Source of the DNA: Pseudoalteromonas sp. T1lg48
GTDB lineage: Bacteria; Pseudomonadota; Gammaproteobacteria; Enterobacterales; Alteromonadaceae
Direction: 5' to 3'
DNA length: 64,000 nucleotides
NCBI RefSeq assembly: GCF_002964785.1
Contig: NZ_PQCC01000004.1
Span: 124,001-188,000, forward strand
The notes under the pieces were generated by a model. That model was not told where the DNA came from and did no database searches. It saw nothing but the letters and a program-made list of their open reading frames with translations. This document shows, in pieces, positions 24,211 through 33,385 of the stretch; position 1 is the first letter of the stretch, and each line of letters starts with the position of its first letter. Made by a program: the position numbers and the translations under genes.

Positions 24211-26226
24211 ATGAGTTCCTTCCAAGAAACATTTAATCGGGATATTGAAAATCAAGAACAGCAATGGCTGAGCGATCGCAGAGCCGCCTGCGACCTAAGT
24301 GGTGATAGCAGCAAAGACACCAAAGCGCTGGCCTTTTCCGGCGGCGGTATCCGCTCGGCCACCTTTAATCTCGGGGTGTTGCAGGCATTAGCCAAAAATG
24401 ATCAACTCACGCAGTTTGACTATCTGTCATCGGTGTCTGGCGGCAGTTACATTGCCACCTCCTTTACCTGGTTTAAATCCAGATTTCCCGGTCGCTTCCC
24501 CTTTGGCACCAGTCGTCGGGATAAGCATGCGAGTGACACGCTCGCTTGGCTAAGGGCACACAGCAGTTTTTTAACGCCGGGGTTTGGCGTTGATAAAAGC
24601 TCGCTGTTAACGGCAATCTTAACGGGCACCCTGATTAATATGTTGATCATGGTGCCTTTATTGCTGTTGTTGTTATTTTTACTGAGCTATGAGTTTTCTG
24701 CGGATCTTTCCGCTATTGCCATCCATGCTCCCTTTAACGGTTTTTCATTGTTACGGGGCGTGGGGTTTCTCACCTTAATTGCCAGCTTCGGTGTTATGTT
24801 GCTGACCGCCATCAGTACCGGCTTTGATTCTGCGCGAGCAAACCACCGTACAGAAACGCTCAGGTATTACCTCAGTAACCTGTTTCCCCTTGGCCTTGCG
24901 TTACTGGCCGTTGGCTATATTCCCGTCTTACACAAGTCTTTTGAACACTTTGCCGAGTGGGTGGTGCACACCAGCTTCAGTATCTCCTTAATAGGTATCA
25001 CTATTACCCGTTATGCGGCGAGAAGGAATGGCAACGCCGATATTAAATATTCGCTCACCAGTCTATTGATAGACTTAGGTCTGCTGCTGACCTGTTTCGG
25101 TTTTGTGATGATCAGCTATCACTTTGCCGTGCAATGGGAGCTGCTACCCACCATTTTTTATCCCTTGCTGTTTTTGTCGGTGTTCCTGGTATTGGGCTGT
25201 AACATCAACTCAGTGTCTATGCATGGCTATTACAGAGACAGGCTAAGAGATGCCTTTATGCCTTGTCATTTATCCAAACTGGAAACTAATGACGAGCAGT
25301 GCGAACAAACGACCAGCTATGATAAGCAACTATTACTTGGCGAGCTCAAAGCCACGGACGCGCCCTTTCCCATCATTAATTGCAATATTGAATTGCTGGG
25401 CTCAAGCAGGGCCAAATATAAGAATCGCGGCGGCGACTGTTTCACCCTGACCCCCTTATATTCGGGCTCCGACAGCACGGGATACAGAGCGACCAAGGAT
25501 TACATGGCCGGCAAGTTGGACCTTGCCAGTGCCTGTGCGATCTCGGGCGCGGCGATTGCCACCAATACCCCGATGACCCGTTCTAAGCAGCTGAATTTTA
25601 TTATGTCACTGTTGAATCTAAGGCTCGGCTGTTGGCTGAAAAACCCGAATAAGCCAGCCAAACCGGCTAGCTTTTTCAATAAGCCTTGGTGGTACCTATA
25701 TATGTTTAGGGACATGTTCGGTCAGGGATTGAACGAGCAACAATCCTATATTCACCTCTCCGATGGCGGCCACTTTGAAAACCTGGCCTGCTATGAATTG
25801 ATACGCCGTAAGTGCAAGCTCATTGTCTGTTGTGATGCCGGTGCCGATCCCAAATACCAATACAAGGACCTGGCCAAGCTCATTGAGCTGGCGCGCGTTG
25901 ATTTTGGCGCCAAACTCGCCATCGATGTCAGCGAGATTAACCAGCAGGAGGCGACCTCAGATATAGCTTGGACCGAGGGGAAAATATCCTATGACGACGG
26001 CAGCTATGGACGCTTTATCTATATTAAGGCCTGCATGATCGAACACTTAAACGAAGACCTGAAAAGTTATAAAAGAATGAACCCGGATTTCCCGCATCAG
26101 AGCACCAATAATCAATTTTTCGATGAAATGCAGTTTGAAGCCTACCGGGAACTGGGCTTCCAACTTGCCCACCAAATGCTAAAGTCCATCGACTTAGCGA
26201 CCACGGCCACCAGCGGAGAGCAATAA
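24211..26226 (+). CDS. Membrane patatin-like phospholipase
   Basis: 671 residues. The patatin catalytic parts are complete: oxyanion loop SGGGIRS (about 43-49), nucleophile in SSVSGGSY (S76) and the dyad aspartate in LSDGGHFENL (about D518). Between them, residues about 138-350 carry five to six hydrophobic helices (LTGTLINMLIMVPLLLLLLF and others), so the enzyme is anchored in the membrane. It should hydrolyse acyl esters of membrane lipids. No ribosome site is clear before the ATG. The stop overlaps the next start (TAATG), so it is the first gene of a coupled operon with lactonase, di-heme and catalase-like proteins. Confidence 0.88.
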   Translation: MSSFQETFNRDIENQEQQWLSDRRAACDLSGDSSKDTKALAFSGGGIRSATFNLGVLQALAKNDQLTQFDYLSSVSGGSYIATSFTWFKSRFPGRFPFGTSRRDKHASDTLAWLRAHSSFLTPGFGVDKSSLLTAILTGTLINMLIMVPLLLLLLFLLSYEFSADLSAIAIHAPFNGFSLLRGVGFLTLIASFGVMLLTAISTGFDSARANHRTETLRYYLSNLFPLGLALLAVGYIPVLHKSFEHFAEWVVHTSFSISLIGITITRYAARRNGNADIKYSLTSLLIDLGLLLTCFGFVMISYHFAVQWELLPTIFYPLLFLSVFLVLGCNINSVSMHGYYRDRLRDAFMPCHLSKLETNDEQCEQTTSYDKQLLLGELKATDAPFPIINCNIELLGSSRAKYKNRGGDCFTLTPLYSGSDSTGYRATKDYMAGKLDLASACAISGAAIATNTPMTRSKQLNFIMSLLNLRLGCWLKNPNKPAKPASFFNKPWWYLYMFRDMFGQGLNEQQSYIHLSDGGHFENLACYELIRRKCKLIVCCDAGADPKYQYKDLAKLIELARVDFGAKLAIDVSEINQQEATSDIAWTEGKISYDDGSYGRFIYIKACMIEHLNEDLKSYKRMNPDFPHQSTNNQFFDEMQFEAYRELGFQLAHQMLKSIDLATTATSGEQ

Positions 26227-27269
26227 TGACGAGCTTTTTATGTTCAAACTTTGAAATCGTATGTGATCAACTCGGCTATCCCGAAGGTCCCGTCTATATG
26301 CAAGATGGCAGTGTGCTGCTGGTAGAGATCAAAAATCAGCAACTAACCCGAGTTTCAGCAAAGGGTAACAAAGCCGTGGTCGCCAAAATACCCGGAGGCC
26401 CTAACGGTGCGGCCATAGGACCGGATGGCCAGGTCTATATCTGTAACAGTGGCGGCTTTCAATGGCTACCAGTGCCCCTGCCAAAGCAAACGCTCTTTAT
26501 CGGCACCGGCCAATCGGCTGAGTATAAAGGCGGCAGCATAGATAAGGTAAATTTATCCACCTCCGCGGTTGAAACCCTGTATACCCATTGCGACACCGGC
26601 CGCCGATTGGATATGGCCAACATGCAGTGGCAGAACCAAGCCCTGTCGCCCGCCTTTGCGCTGCGCGGACCGGACGATCTGGTTTTTGATAGCCAAGGCG
26701 GCATGTGGTTTACCGACTGGGGCAAAGACGATGGCCGTACCCGGGATATTACGGGGATTTATTATGCTGCACCGGACGGCACCAGCATCAAGCAAATGGT
26801 CTTCCCGCTCAATGCGCCAAACGGTATCGCCCTGTCGCCCGATGGCAAGCGCCTGTACAGCATAGAAACCTATACACGACGACTGTTGTACTGGGAGCTG
26901 TCGGCCCCCGGTGAAATTGCCCCAAACCCCCAGTCACTGGACGGCACCTACCTGCTAACAGGCTTTGAAGGCCAGGCCATATATGACTCCATGGCAGTCG
27001 ATGAGCTGGGTAACCTCTATTTGGCCACCATGCTACCGCAGGGCAACAACCCCTTTAGCAATGGCGGAATTACCGTGGTGTCTCCCGAAGGAGAGATATT
27101 GGAGTATATCGAGATCAATCTGGGCGAGGATTTGTATGCCCCCTTGCCTTCTAATATCTGCTTTGGTGGCGAAGACAATAAAACCGCCTATATCACCTTA
27201 GGTGCCAGCGGCATGCTGGTAAAAGCAAAAATGAAAAATGCCGGCTTAACATTGGCGTTTAACGGCTAG
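26226..27269 (+). CDS. SMP-30/gluconolactonase/LRE-family protein
   Basis: 347 residues, six-bladed propeller of the SMP-30 type: YPEGPVYMQDGSVLLVEIKN at the front, GGPNGAAIGPDGQVYICNSG, DDLVFDSQGGMWFTDWGKDD and APNGIALSPDGKRLYSIE further on. The conserved Glu and Asn/Asp residues of the metal site are present. The family includes lactonases and hydrolases of cyclic esters. No signal peptide is seen, so it is probably cytoplasmic, unlike its two downstream partners. Translation is coupled to the patatin gene. A lactone or cyclic ester made from the operon's lipid product could be its substrate; this is inference. Confidence 0.85.
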   Translation: MTSFLCSNFEIVCDQLGYPEGPVYMQDGSVLLVEIKNQQLTRVSAKGNKAVVAKIPGGPNGAAIGPDGQVYICNSGGFQWLPVPLPKQTLFIGTGQSAEYKGGSIDKVNLSTSAVETLYTHCDTGRRLDMANMQWQNQALSPAFALRGPDDLVFDSQGGMWFTDWGKDDGRTRDITGIYYAAPDGTSIKQMVFPLNAPNGIALSPDGKRLYSIETYTRRLLYWELSAPGEIAPNPQSLDGTYLLTGFEGQAIYDSMAVDELGNLYLATMLPQGNNPFSNGGITVVSPEGEILEYIEINLGEDLYAPLPSNICFGGEDNKTAYITLGASGMLVKAKMKNAGLTLAFNG

Positions 27270-27287
27270 TTCGGGAATAACTCGGTG

Positions 27288-27303
27288 GAGGGGCTCTCCC
27301 CTC
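27288..27303 (+). promoter_or_regulatory. Intercistronic hairpin in the lipid-oxidation operon
   Basis: GAGGGG, loop CTCT, CCCCTC, 18 bp after the lactonase stop and 24 bp before the next start. The tail is pyrimidine-rich but not a T-run, so it may be an RNA-processing or stability element or a weak terminator that lowers downstream expression. Confidence 0.45.
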
Positions 27304-27327
27304 TTCCTCTTAACCTTGGTTAATACA

Positions 27328-29544
27328 ATGACATTAATTAAAATAACAAAACGGATCCTGGTCTGTGTAACGGCTTTATTAGTACTGGCAGGCCTTAGCC
27401 TATTTGCCTTGGTGCACTATCCCGCCTCGCAGATCCCAGACTATGAGCCGACAGAAAAAACACGCTACCTGGATCAGGGCTGGGGGCTCGAAGCGCATTC
27501 GCCCGAGCGTCAAACCTACTACTACACACCACAGGGCACCAGCTTAAAGGGCATGGAATACGACTGGCTGGCGCACCTGGAAATGCCCTGGGGCGAGACG
27601 CGATTTGCCGATCCAAGACATTTAAAGGCCTACGGCTTTATCGTCGATGACAACCCAAGCCCTCAAAATCCCTATCAATACCCCTTGGGCTTTACCAAGC
27701 ACTTCGACCAGGCATCGGGCAGTGAACTGTTGGATTTGAGCTGCGCTGCCTGTCATAACGGTCAGCTCAACTATAAAAAGGACGGCAAACACTACGCGCT
27801 GCGCATCGACGGTGGTCAGGCCATGCATGCCTTTACCACCATGAAACTGGGTCATTTTGTGCCAACCTTGGTAGCTTCTATGACCAGTACCTACTTGAAC
27901 CCGCTTAAATTTGATCGCTTTGCTACCCAGGTACTGGGCGAGCAATATAACGACCACAATAAAGCCATCCTCAAGAAAAAATTCGGCAAGGTGTTAATGC
28001 GCTTTTTAAATCAGGGCTTTAACGATGCCAGCAAAGGCCTGTATCCGGTGACCGAGGGCTTTGGCCGCACCGATGCCCTGGCGCGCATCGGAAATACCGT
28101 TTTTGGCGATAATCTGTCGGCAGAGAATTATCATAAGGCCACCGGCCCGGTTAACTACCCGCCGCTTTGGAATATCTGGAAATTTAACTGGGTGCAATAT
28201 GGCGCCTCGGTAAAACAGCCCATGGCGCGTAACATGGGTGAAGCGCTGGGTGTCGGCGCGCACATTGCACTGACCGACAGCTATGGCAATCCGCTGCCCC
28301 CGGAGCAGCGCTTCGATTCCTCCGTGTTGCCCGAACAAATCTTTACCATAGAATCGACCCTGCAAAAGCTCACGCCACCGCAGTGGCCGGAAGATATTTT
28401 TGGCCCGGTCGATAGAGTAAAAGCGGCCGAGGGACAACAGCTGTTTCAGCGCCATTGCGCCGGCTGTCATGGTCCACACCCTGCCAGCGACTTGGTTAAA
28501 CAAATCGAAACGCCGTTAAAAGGCAAAGACCAACCGCTTTGGATAATGAGCGAACTGGCCGTCAATGATGTGGGCACGGATCCCAACGCCGCCTATAACT
28601 TTCTAAACTACCGCTTTAACCTGAGCAAAACAGGCCTAACTAACAGCGACATAGCGCAGAAAGTCCGGGCAATGAATATCAGGCAGTTACAACGACTGGC
28701 CAAAGTGCTTCTTAAATCGCCGCGCCTTGAGCAGTTTTTGCAACAACCTCAGCCACAAGCCGAGGCGTTAACCTTAACTACCAACTGGATAAGCGACCAT
28801 CCGCAGCAATACCAGGATATAGAGCAACGCTTTAACAACTGGCAAAACAAATACGCCAAATTAGCGGATCTGGATAAGCTCATTCGCGAGCAAGGCGATA
28901 ATGATGTTCAGCAAGACATCAAAACCGCCCTTATCCAGCAACAACTGCGCTCCTTGGACGATGCGTTAGCCAAGCTCAGTGTGGACACGCTCAGTCTGGG
29001 TGAAGCACTCAACATTACCGGCATCTATTTAAGAGAGAAGTACTATCAAGACAAAAACTTCTCGCCGGAAAAGCAAGCCTGTATGGACGGCTTTGGCGCC
29101 TTGGATTTGCCGCAACAAAAAATGATCTACAAGGCCAGACCCTTAGAAGGCATTTGGGCCACACCGCCGTTTTTACATAATGGTTCGGTACCCAATATCT
29201 ACCAGCTGCTCTCGCCTGTGTCAGAGCGCGACAGCCAGTTTTGGGTTGGGCAAAGGGAGTACGATCCCGTGCATCTGGGTTATGTGACCGAAAAAGAAGC
29301 GGGCCATGCCTTCTTGTTTGATACCCAAAAAGACGGCAATAAAAATATCGGACATGAATTCAGGGATGGCTATATTCCCTACCAGCCGAGTAATCCGCCC
29401 CAATATGGTGTCATCGGCCCGGCCTTAACGCCGGCACAGCGCCTGGCCATTATCGAGTATTTAAAAATACATAAAGACTCCCCTGATGCCGAGCACCCAA
29501 GCACGTCAGCAGCAAACCCATCAACTCAGTGCGATGGCCTATAA
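27328..29544 (+). CDS. RoxA-like di-heme c-type cytochrome (peroxidase/dioxygenase family)
   Basis: 738 residues from the ATG at 27328 (MTLIKITKRILVCVTALLVL, an uncleaved or cleaved leader that sends it to the periplasm). Two haem c motifs: CAACH at about 139 and CAGCH at about 377. The C-terminal signature LEGIWATPPFLHNGSVPN is the one shared by RoxA-type rubber oxygenases and related di-heme peroxidase-family proteins. RoxA is about 680 residues with two haems in the same places. Relatives in Pseudomonas oxygenate oleic acid. Between patatin and catalase-like genes it likely oxidises a lipid or isoprenoid chain in the periplasm. A small in-frame start at 27316 is less likely. Confidence 0.83.
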   Translation: MTLIKITKRILVCVTALLVLAGLSLFALVHYPASQIPDYEPTEKTRYLDQGWGLEAHSPERQTYYYTPQGTSLKGMEYDWLAHLEMPWGETRFADPRHLKAYGFIVDDNPSPQNPYQYPLGFTKHFDQASGSELLDLSCAACHNGQLNYKKDGKHYALRIDGGQAMHAFTTMKLGHFVPTLVASMTSTYLNPLKFDRFATQVLGEQYNDHNKAILKKKFGKVLMRFLNQGFNDASKGLYPVTEGFGRTDALARIGNTVFGDNLSAENYHKATGPVNYPPLWNIWKFNWVQYGASVKQPMARNMGEALGVGAHIALTDSYGNPLPPEQRFDSSVLPEQIFTIESTLQKLTPPQWPEDIFGPVDRVKAAEGQQLFQRHCAGCHGPHPASDLVKQIETPLKGKDQPLWIMSELAVNDVGTDPNAAYNFLNYRFNLSKTGLTNSDIAQKVRAMNIRQLQRLAKVLLKSPRLEQFLQQPQPQAEALTLTTNWISDHPQQYQDIEQRFNNWQNKYAKLADLDKLIREQGDNDVQQDIKTALIQQQLRSLDDALAKLSVDTLSLGEALNITGIYLREKYYQDKNFSPEKQACMDGFGALDLPQQKMIYKARPLEGIWATPPFLHNGSVPNIYQLLSPVSERDSQFWVGQREYDPVHLGYVTEKEAGHAFLFDTQKDGNKNIGHEFRDGYIPYQPSNPPQYGVIGPALTPAQRLAIIEYLKIHKDSPDAEHPSTSAANPSTQCDGL

Positions 29545-29553
29545 GGGAACAAG

Positions 29554-30702
29554 ATGAAAAAACTCATTGTCTTTTGTACCATCGGCTTGCTCGCTTTGGT
29601 CGCGGTGTTATTTGTCATTAACCAGGACAAAAAACAAAGCAGCCTGGGGATTGTCATTCCAGCCGATGAACAAACCCACATCGCCGATATTATTTCATCG
29701 GCGGTGCAAATGGTGGATCGCAGCCAGGCGGCCACGGCTCCCTCTCCTTATCGCCGGGATGTCCATGCCAAGGCCCATGGCTGTGTTAAGGCTACTTTTA
29801 GCGTGCCGGCGCTCAGTGACGCGCGCTTAAGGCACGGAATATTTGCCGAGCCCAGTCAGTATCAGGCCTGGGTTCGCTTTTCCAGCGGCGATACCCGGCC
29901 GCAAGCGGATGGCGTCAAAGATGCCAGGGGCATGGCTATCAAGGTCATGGGCGTTGACGGCAAAAAGCTGCTGCCGCTGGAGCAGGATGCGCAAACCCAG
30001 GACTTTGTGATGATCAACAGCGACGTCTTTTTTATAAAAGATGTCGCCGAATACGCTAAGTTTATGCAATACCAGGCACAAGGCAGCAAATTTGGTTATT
30101 TTTTCAATGACTTTAACTGGAACATATTCAAGTGGCACCTGAGGTCACTCTACCTTGGCGCCAAAACCCTAAAACCAGCACCGGACAGCCTGCTTACCGA
30201 GCAATACCACAGCCTGTCTGCATATCGTCTGGGTGCAGAGCAGTTTATGAAATACAGCGCCAAGGCCTGTTCGAGCAACACGGCTGTCGCGGTAAGCCAT
30301 GATAATGCCAACTTTTTACGCCAGGAGCTTAGCGCTAATCTAAGCCAAACCGGCGCCTGTTTTGACTTTATGGTCCAGCTACAAAACCCGGATAAGTACA
30401 TGCCGGTGGAAGACACCACGGTCAAATGGCAACCCGAGGACTCCCCTTTTATTAAAGTCGCGCGCATTGAGATACCCGAGCAGCAATTTGATACCCAGGA
30501 ACAAAACCAGTTTTGTGAAAACCTGTCCTTTACCCCTTGGCATGCGGTAAAAGAACTGGAACCGGTCGGTGGGATCAACCGGTTACGCAAAGCGGTGTAT
30601 AACGGCGTATCCCGTTACCGCCATGATAAGAACGGCCAGCCCATGCTTGAACCAAGCGGCTGGTGCTTGAAACTTGATGGCAGTGAGTGCAGTGTCGAAT
30701 AG
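29554..30702 (+). CDS. Membrane-anchored catalase-like haem protein
   Basis: 382 residues. N-terminal transmembrane anchor (KKLIVFCTIGLLALVAVLFV), then the catalase core: distal histidine in RRDVHAKAHGC (about H71), RFSSGDTRPQADGVKDARGM and the substrate-side DFVMINSDVFFIKD, all recognisable against true catalases. The proximal region near RKAVYNGVSRYRHD should supply the haem tyrosine. It is much shorter than a normal catalase and lies outside the cytoplasm, like the hydroperoxide lyase/allene-oxide-synthase-type catalase relatives. AAGGGA lies before the ATG, 9 bp after the cytochrome stop. Likely works on a hydroperoxide made by the preceding enzyme (inference). Confidence 0.82.
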   Translation: MKKLIVFCTIGLLALVAVLFVINQDKKQSSLGIVIPADEQTHIADIISSAVQMVDRSQAATAPSPYRRDVHAKAHGCVKATFSVPALSDARLRHGIFAEPSQYQAWVRFSSGDTRPQADGVKDARGMAIKVMGVDGKKLLPLEQDAQTQDFVMINSDVFFIKDVAEYAKFMQYQAQGSKFGYFFNDFNWNIFKWHLRSLYLGAKTLKPAPDSLLTEQYHSLSAYRLGAEQFMKYSAKACSSNTAVAVSHDNANFLRQELSANLSQTGACFDFMVQLQNPDKYMPVEDTTVKWQPEDSPFIKVARIEIPEQQFDTQEQNQFCENLSFTPWHAVKELEPVGGINRLRKAVYNGVSRYRHDKNGQPMLEPSGWCLKLDGSECSVE

Positions 30703-30726
30703 GGCTAGCTAAACGCTAGCCCTTCT
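30702..30726. terminator. Terminator between the operon and the convergent GGDEF gene
   Basis: GGGCTAGC, loop TAAAC, GCTAGCCC, followed by TTCTTCTTT. It overlaps the stop codons of both convergent genes and closes the patatin operon. Confidence 0.85.
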
Positions 30727-31823
30727 TCTTTAGCCTGCCCATGGTTTATCACCCTATTGCGCCCTGTTTCTTTGGCGCGATACAGAGCGTTATCAGCGCA
30801 CGTGAGCAACCCCATCAGACAGGGTGTCTCCGCTGTTTTTTCCGCGGCGCCTATACTCACGGTAAAGGTCAGCGGCGCTTCCTCAGGGAGCTCGATTTGA
30901 ATCTTACTAACGGCGTGGCGCAGGTTTTCCGCCACCGCCAGGGCACTGGTAATATCGGTTTCCGGCAGCACCACAACAAATTCCTCACCACCATAGCGCG
31001 CCAGAGAGTCGCTGGCTCTCAGGTTCGCTTTTAGCGTTGCGGCCACTTGCTTTAACGCTTCATCGCCAACCAGGTGACCATACACATCATTAATCTTTTT
31101 AAAGTAATCGATATCCAACAGCAGCAACGACAAGGGGTGCTCATAGCGCTTGGCATTTTCGAACAGCTCTTCGCCTATCATCATAAACATGCGGCGGTTA
31201 TTGATCCCCGTCAGCGCATCGGTTGCGGCGATGGCCTTTAACTCTTTTTGGTAGAGATCTATGTTATGGCTGAGTAAAGCCATGATGAAATAGGTTTCAA
31301 TCATGGTCACGTAGATCACCGAATAAAACAGCAGGCGTTCGGATTGGGCATCGAGGGAGATAATAGGCGCCGTGTCCGCCGCCTCGGAACATACATAAAA
31401 AAGAATGCCGCCGGCTAAACTAAAGACAAATTTTTCAACTCGGTCGTTTTCGTTAAAGAGCAGAAAAACCCCAGGGGTAATTATTAAATAATAAAAATGA
31501 AAACCAGCACCAACCCCAAAAGTGTGAACACTAAAGAGGTAAACGTGCGCCATCAGCACGGTAAAAAACCACACCTTGGCCCCTCGGTAGTAGCGCTTAT
31601 GGGAAAACAACAAACCAAAGCCATAACAGACAACAAAGGCCAAGTTAATAGCGGCCACGGCGGTCTGGTTTAAAGACAGAAGAAAGTACAGTGCGTACAA
31701 CAAGGCAACCACACAGGTCACAACGGTCACCAGGTTGGTGGTTTGTACCTTAGTTGCTTCAACGTGTTCAAGGCGGTCCGTGCCTATGTTTATAAAACCC
31801 AGGTGAACAAGTTTTTTTATCAT
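30705..31823 (-). CDS. Membrane diguanylate cyclase (GGDEF)
   Basis: 372 residues. About six transmembrane helices in the first 190 residues with no known sensor domain, then a GGDEF domain: ATDALTGINNRRMF, LLLDIDYFKKINDVYGH, and RYGGEEFVVVLPE as the active signature. An RASD inhibitory site stands exactly five residues before GGEEF, so product inhibition by c-di-GMP is expected. It should make c-di-GMP at the inner membrane. Its convergent position to the lipid operon suggests no shared transcript. The opposing HD-GYP gene at 54076-57258 is a possible antagonist. Confidence 0.92.
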   Translation of the reverse strand: MIKKLVHLGFINIGTDRLEHVEATKVQTTNLVTVVTCVVALLYALYFLLSLNQTAVAAINLAFVVCYGFGLLFSHKRYYRGAKVWFFTVLMAHVYLFSVHTFGVGAGFHFYYLIITPGVFLLFNENDRVEKFVFSLAGGILFYVCSEAADTAPIISLDAQSERLLFYSVIYVTMIETYFIMALLSHNIDLYQKELKAIAATDALTGINNRRMFMMIGEELFENAKRYEHPLSLLLLDIDYFKKINDVYGHLVGDEALKQVAATLKANLRASDSLARYGGEEFVVVLPETDITSALAVAENLRHAVSKIQIELPEEAPLTFTVSIGAAEKTAETPCLMGLLTCADNALYRAKETGRNRVINHGQAKEEGLAFS

Positions 31824-32000
31824 AGGGAGTTATTTTTACCGGCGGCGCTGTGGCCACACTTTATTGTTGTTTGCTTATTCTGCCATAGCCTTTGATGATT
31901 TGTTACTTAATAAATTAAAAAGTTTAACGCCTTTTTTACTCAGCTTGATGGCCTGTTTCACCTGCAAGGTGGCAATGCGTCGCTATCCGCACAGGGCTAA

Positions 32001-32720
32001 TTAGAATACCCCGGGAAGCAAGCGATATTTAACCCGTCGGGCATAATCCCTGTACCCCGGTAACTCCTTGTGCAAAGTTGTATCTTCTAATTGGGTTCGT
32101 ATCAGGGTTATCACAGTGGCGAATGCCGTGGGCAGTAAGGTCCACAGCGAATCAAGCGCCAGGACAATGCCAAACAAGGCCAATACACTGCCGGCATAAC
32201 CGGGATGACGAATAAAGAGATAGGGGCCGGTATCACAGACCACATGGCCGCGCTCGGTTTGGATGCGCACTACACTGATAAAAAACCGGTTTTCTACCAG
32301 GGCCCAGGTAGCAATGCCATAGCCGAGGGCAACCAAAATAAACCCCAGCCAATTTAGCCACAGGGGAAATTCGCTGGACCACTGATACCTGTGGTCAAGC
32401 CCGGCCACTATGATCATGGGAAAGCCGATGCTTATCGCCATTAAAGGAGCAAGTACCTTATCCCAGGGTTTGGCTTTTTTAATGCTGTCGATATTTTGTC
32501 TTTCGGCGATTAATCCGGGATTCCTTTGCTCTGTTAGCACATGGCCGCCGACGCCAAAGGCGAACACCTCCGCCGAATAGACCCAGGCCTGCCACCAATG
32601 AAGGTCAAAACTGCACACAAATAGAATCAGGGGGAAAGTAAGATACAACAGGAGCAGGTCAACCCACTGACGTGTCGACATGCTTTTATGAGCGGCTTTA
32701 TCGCCCGGCTTGGCTGACAT
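32001..32720 (-). CDS. Isoprenylcysteine carboxyl methyltransferase-like membrane enzyme
   Basis: 239 residues from the ATG at 32720, which has GGGGA 5 bases upstream and removes an overlap with the next gene; an ORF start at 32861 would overlap it. Five or so hydrophobic helices, with the conserved C-terminal pattern GHVVCDTGPYLFIRHPGYAG and LEDTTLHKELPGYRDYARRV seen in the ICMT/phospholipid methyltransferase superfamily. The substrate in bacteria is mostly unknown; methylation of a lipid or isoprenoid is possible. It starts 65 bp after the stop of the Cys-rich exported protein gene on the same strand. Confidence 0.82.
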   Translation of the reverse strand: MSAKPGDKAAHKSMSTRQWVDLLLLYLTFPLILFVCSFDLHWWQAWVYSAEVFAFGVGGHVLTEQRNPGLIAERQNIDSIKKAKPWDKVLAPLMAISIGFPMIIVAGLDHRYQWSSEFPLWLNWLGFILVALGYGIATWALVENRFFISVVRIQTERGHVVCDTGPYLFIRHPGYAGSVLALFGIVLALDSLWTLLPTAFATVITLIRTQLEDTTLHKELPGYRDYARRVKYRLLPGVF

Positions 32721-32784
32721 ATCAGTCCCCAAATCATTATTGAGCGTGAACGTACAGATCAGTGAATTAAACTGCCTAACCTTA

Positions 32785-33159
32785 CTAATCCGTGCACATG
32801 GCGTATTCGGCCACACCATCTCGAATTCGTTGATAACAGCCGCAGGGGTCGTTATCGACACTGCATTGCCCTACCACCACGCTGCCTTCTGCCACAAAGT
32901 CACCGACGACAAGGCAATGGCCCTGACAATCTGAGCCCGTGGTACACTGCTTGCCCGCATCCGGGTAGGTGTAGATACAGGCAGGGATGGCATTCATACA
33001 CACACTTTTGATCACCCCGCCCTTTTCAAGGCACGCGAGGACATCAATTCGCGAGAGCGCGTCCAGCCTCATTTGTTCCAAGGTGCCGTCACCTGCTTCG
33101 GTGGCCGCAAACAAGGTAGATGAAAATAATAAGCCAGTAATGAGTGTCCAGTATTTCAT
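32785..33159 (-). CDS. Cys-rich exported protein of unknown function
   Basis: 124 residues: signal peptide MKYWTLITGLLFSSTLFAAT, then a mature part with nine cysteines (LACLEKGGVIKSVCM, IPACIYTYPDAGKQCTTGSD, DPCGCYQ, AMCTD) that should form disulfides in the periplasm. No catalytic motif recognised. It lies directly upstream of the methyltransferase-like gene on the same strand. Confidence 0.7.
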   Translation of the reverse strand: MKYWTLITGLLFSSTLFAATEAGDGTLEQMRLDALSRIDVLACLEKGGVIKSVCMNAIPACIYTYPDAGKQCTTGSDCQGHCLVVGDFVAEGSVVVGQCSVDNDPCGCYQRIRDGVAEYAMCTD

Positions 33160-33210
33160 AATTCCAACATCTGATTTTCAGCCCGGCGTCCGGGTATAGG
33201 GTATGGATTT

Positions 33211-33262
33211 AAGCCTCGGGTTTAAGCCTCGGGTTCAAGCCTAGGGTTCAAGCCTAGGGTCA
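33211..33262. repeat. Four 13-bp tandem repeats
   Basis: Units AAGCCTCGGGTTT, AAGCCTCGGGTTC, AAGCCTAGGGTTC and AAGCCTAGGGTCA in a row. They are in the 226-bp gap between divergent genes (the Cys-rich protein and mscS). They differ by single changes, so they arose by slippage; copy number may vary between strains. A binding role is possible. Confidence 0.7.
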
Positions 33263-33385
33263 AACCCAGGCGCTTGTACTTAGCGAAACTCTGATAATTA
33301 TAGATTCAATTGCCAATTCTCTCTCGAATTAGCCGTTCTAAGTCGTTACTATTTAGCAAACACATTATTCGAGTAAAAACGTTAG

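Noticed and set aside
23972..24232. 86-residue minus-strand frame over the patatin leader
   Set aside because: Cysteine-rich random-looking product, no ribosome site, and it overlaps the structured leader and the patatin start.
32721..32861. Longer start of the methyltransferase-like gene
   Set aside because: It would overlap the Cys-rich gene on the same strand; the ATG at 32720 has a proper ribosome site.
33211..33262. CRISPR array
   Set aside because: Units are 13 bp with no spacers, and there are no cas genes in the window.
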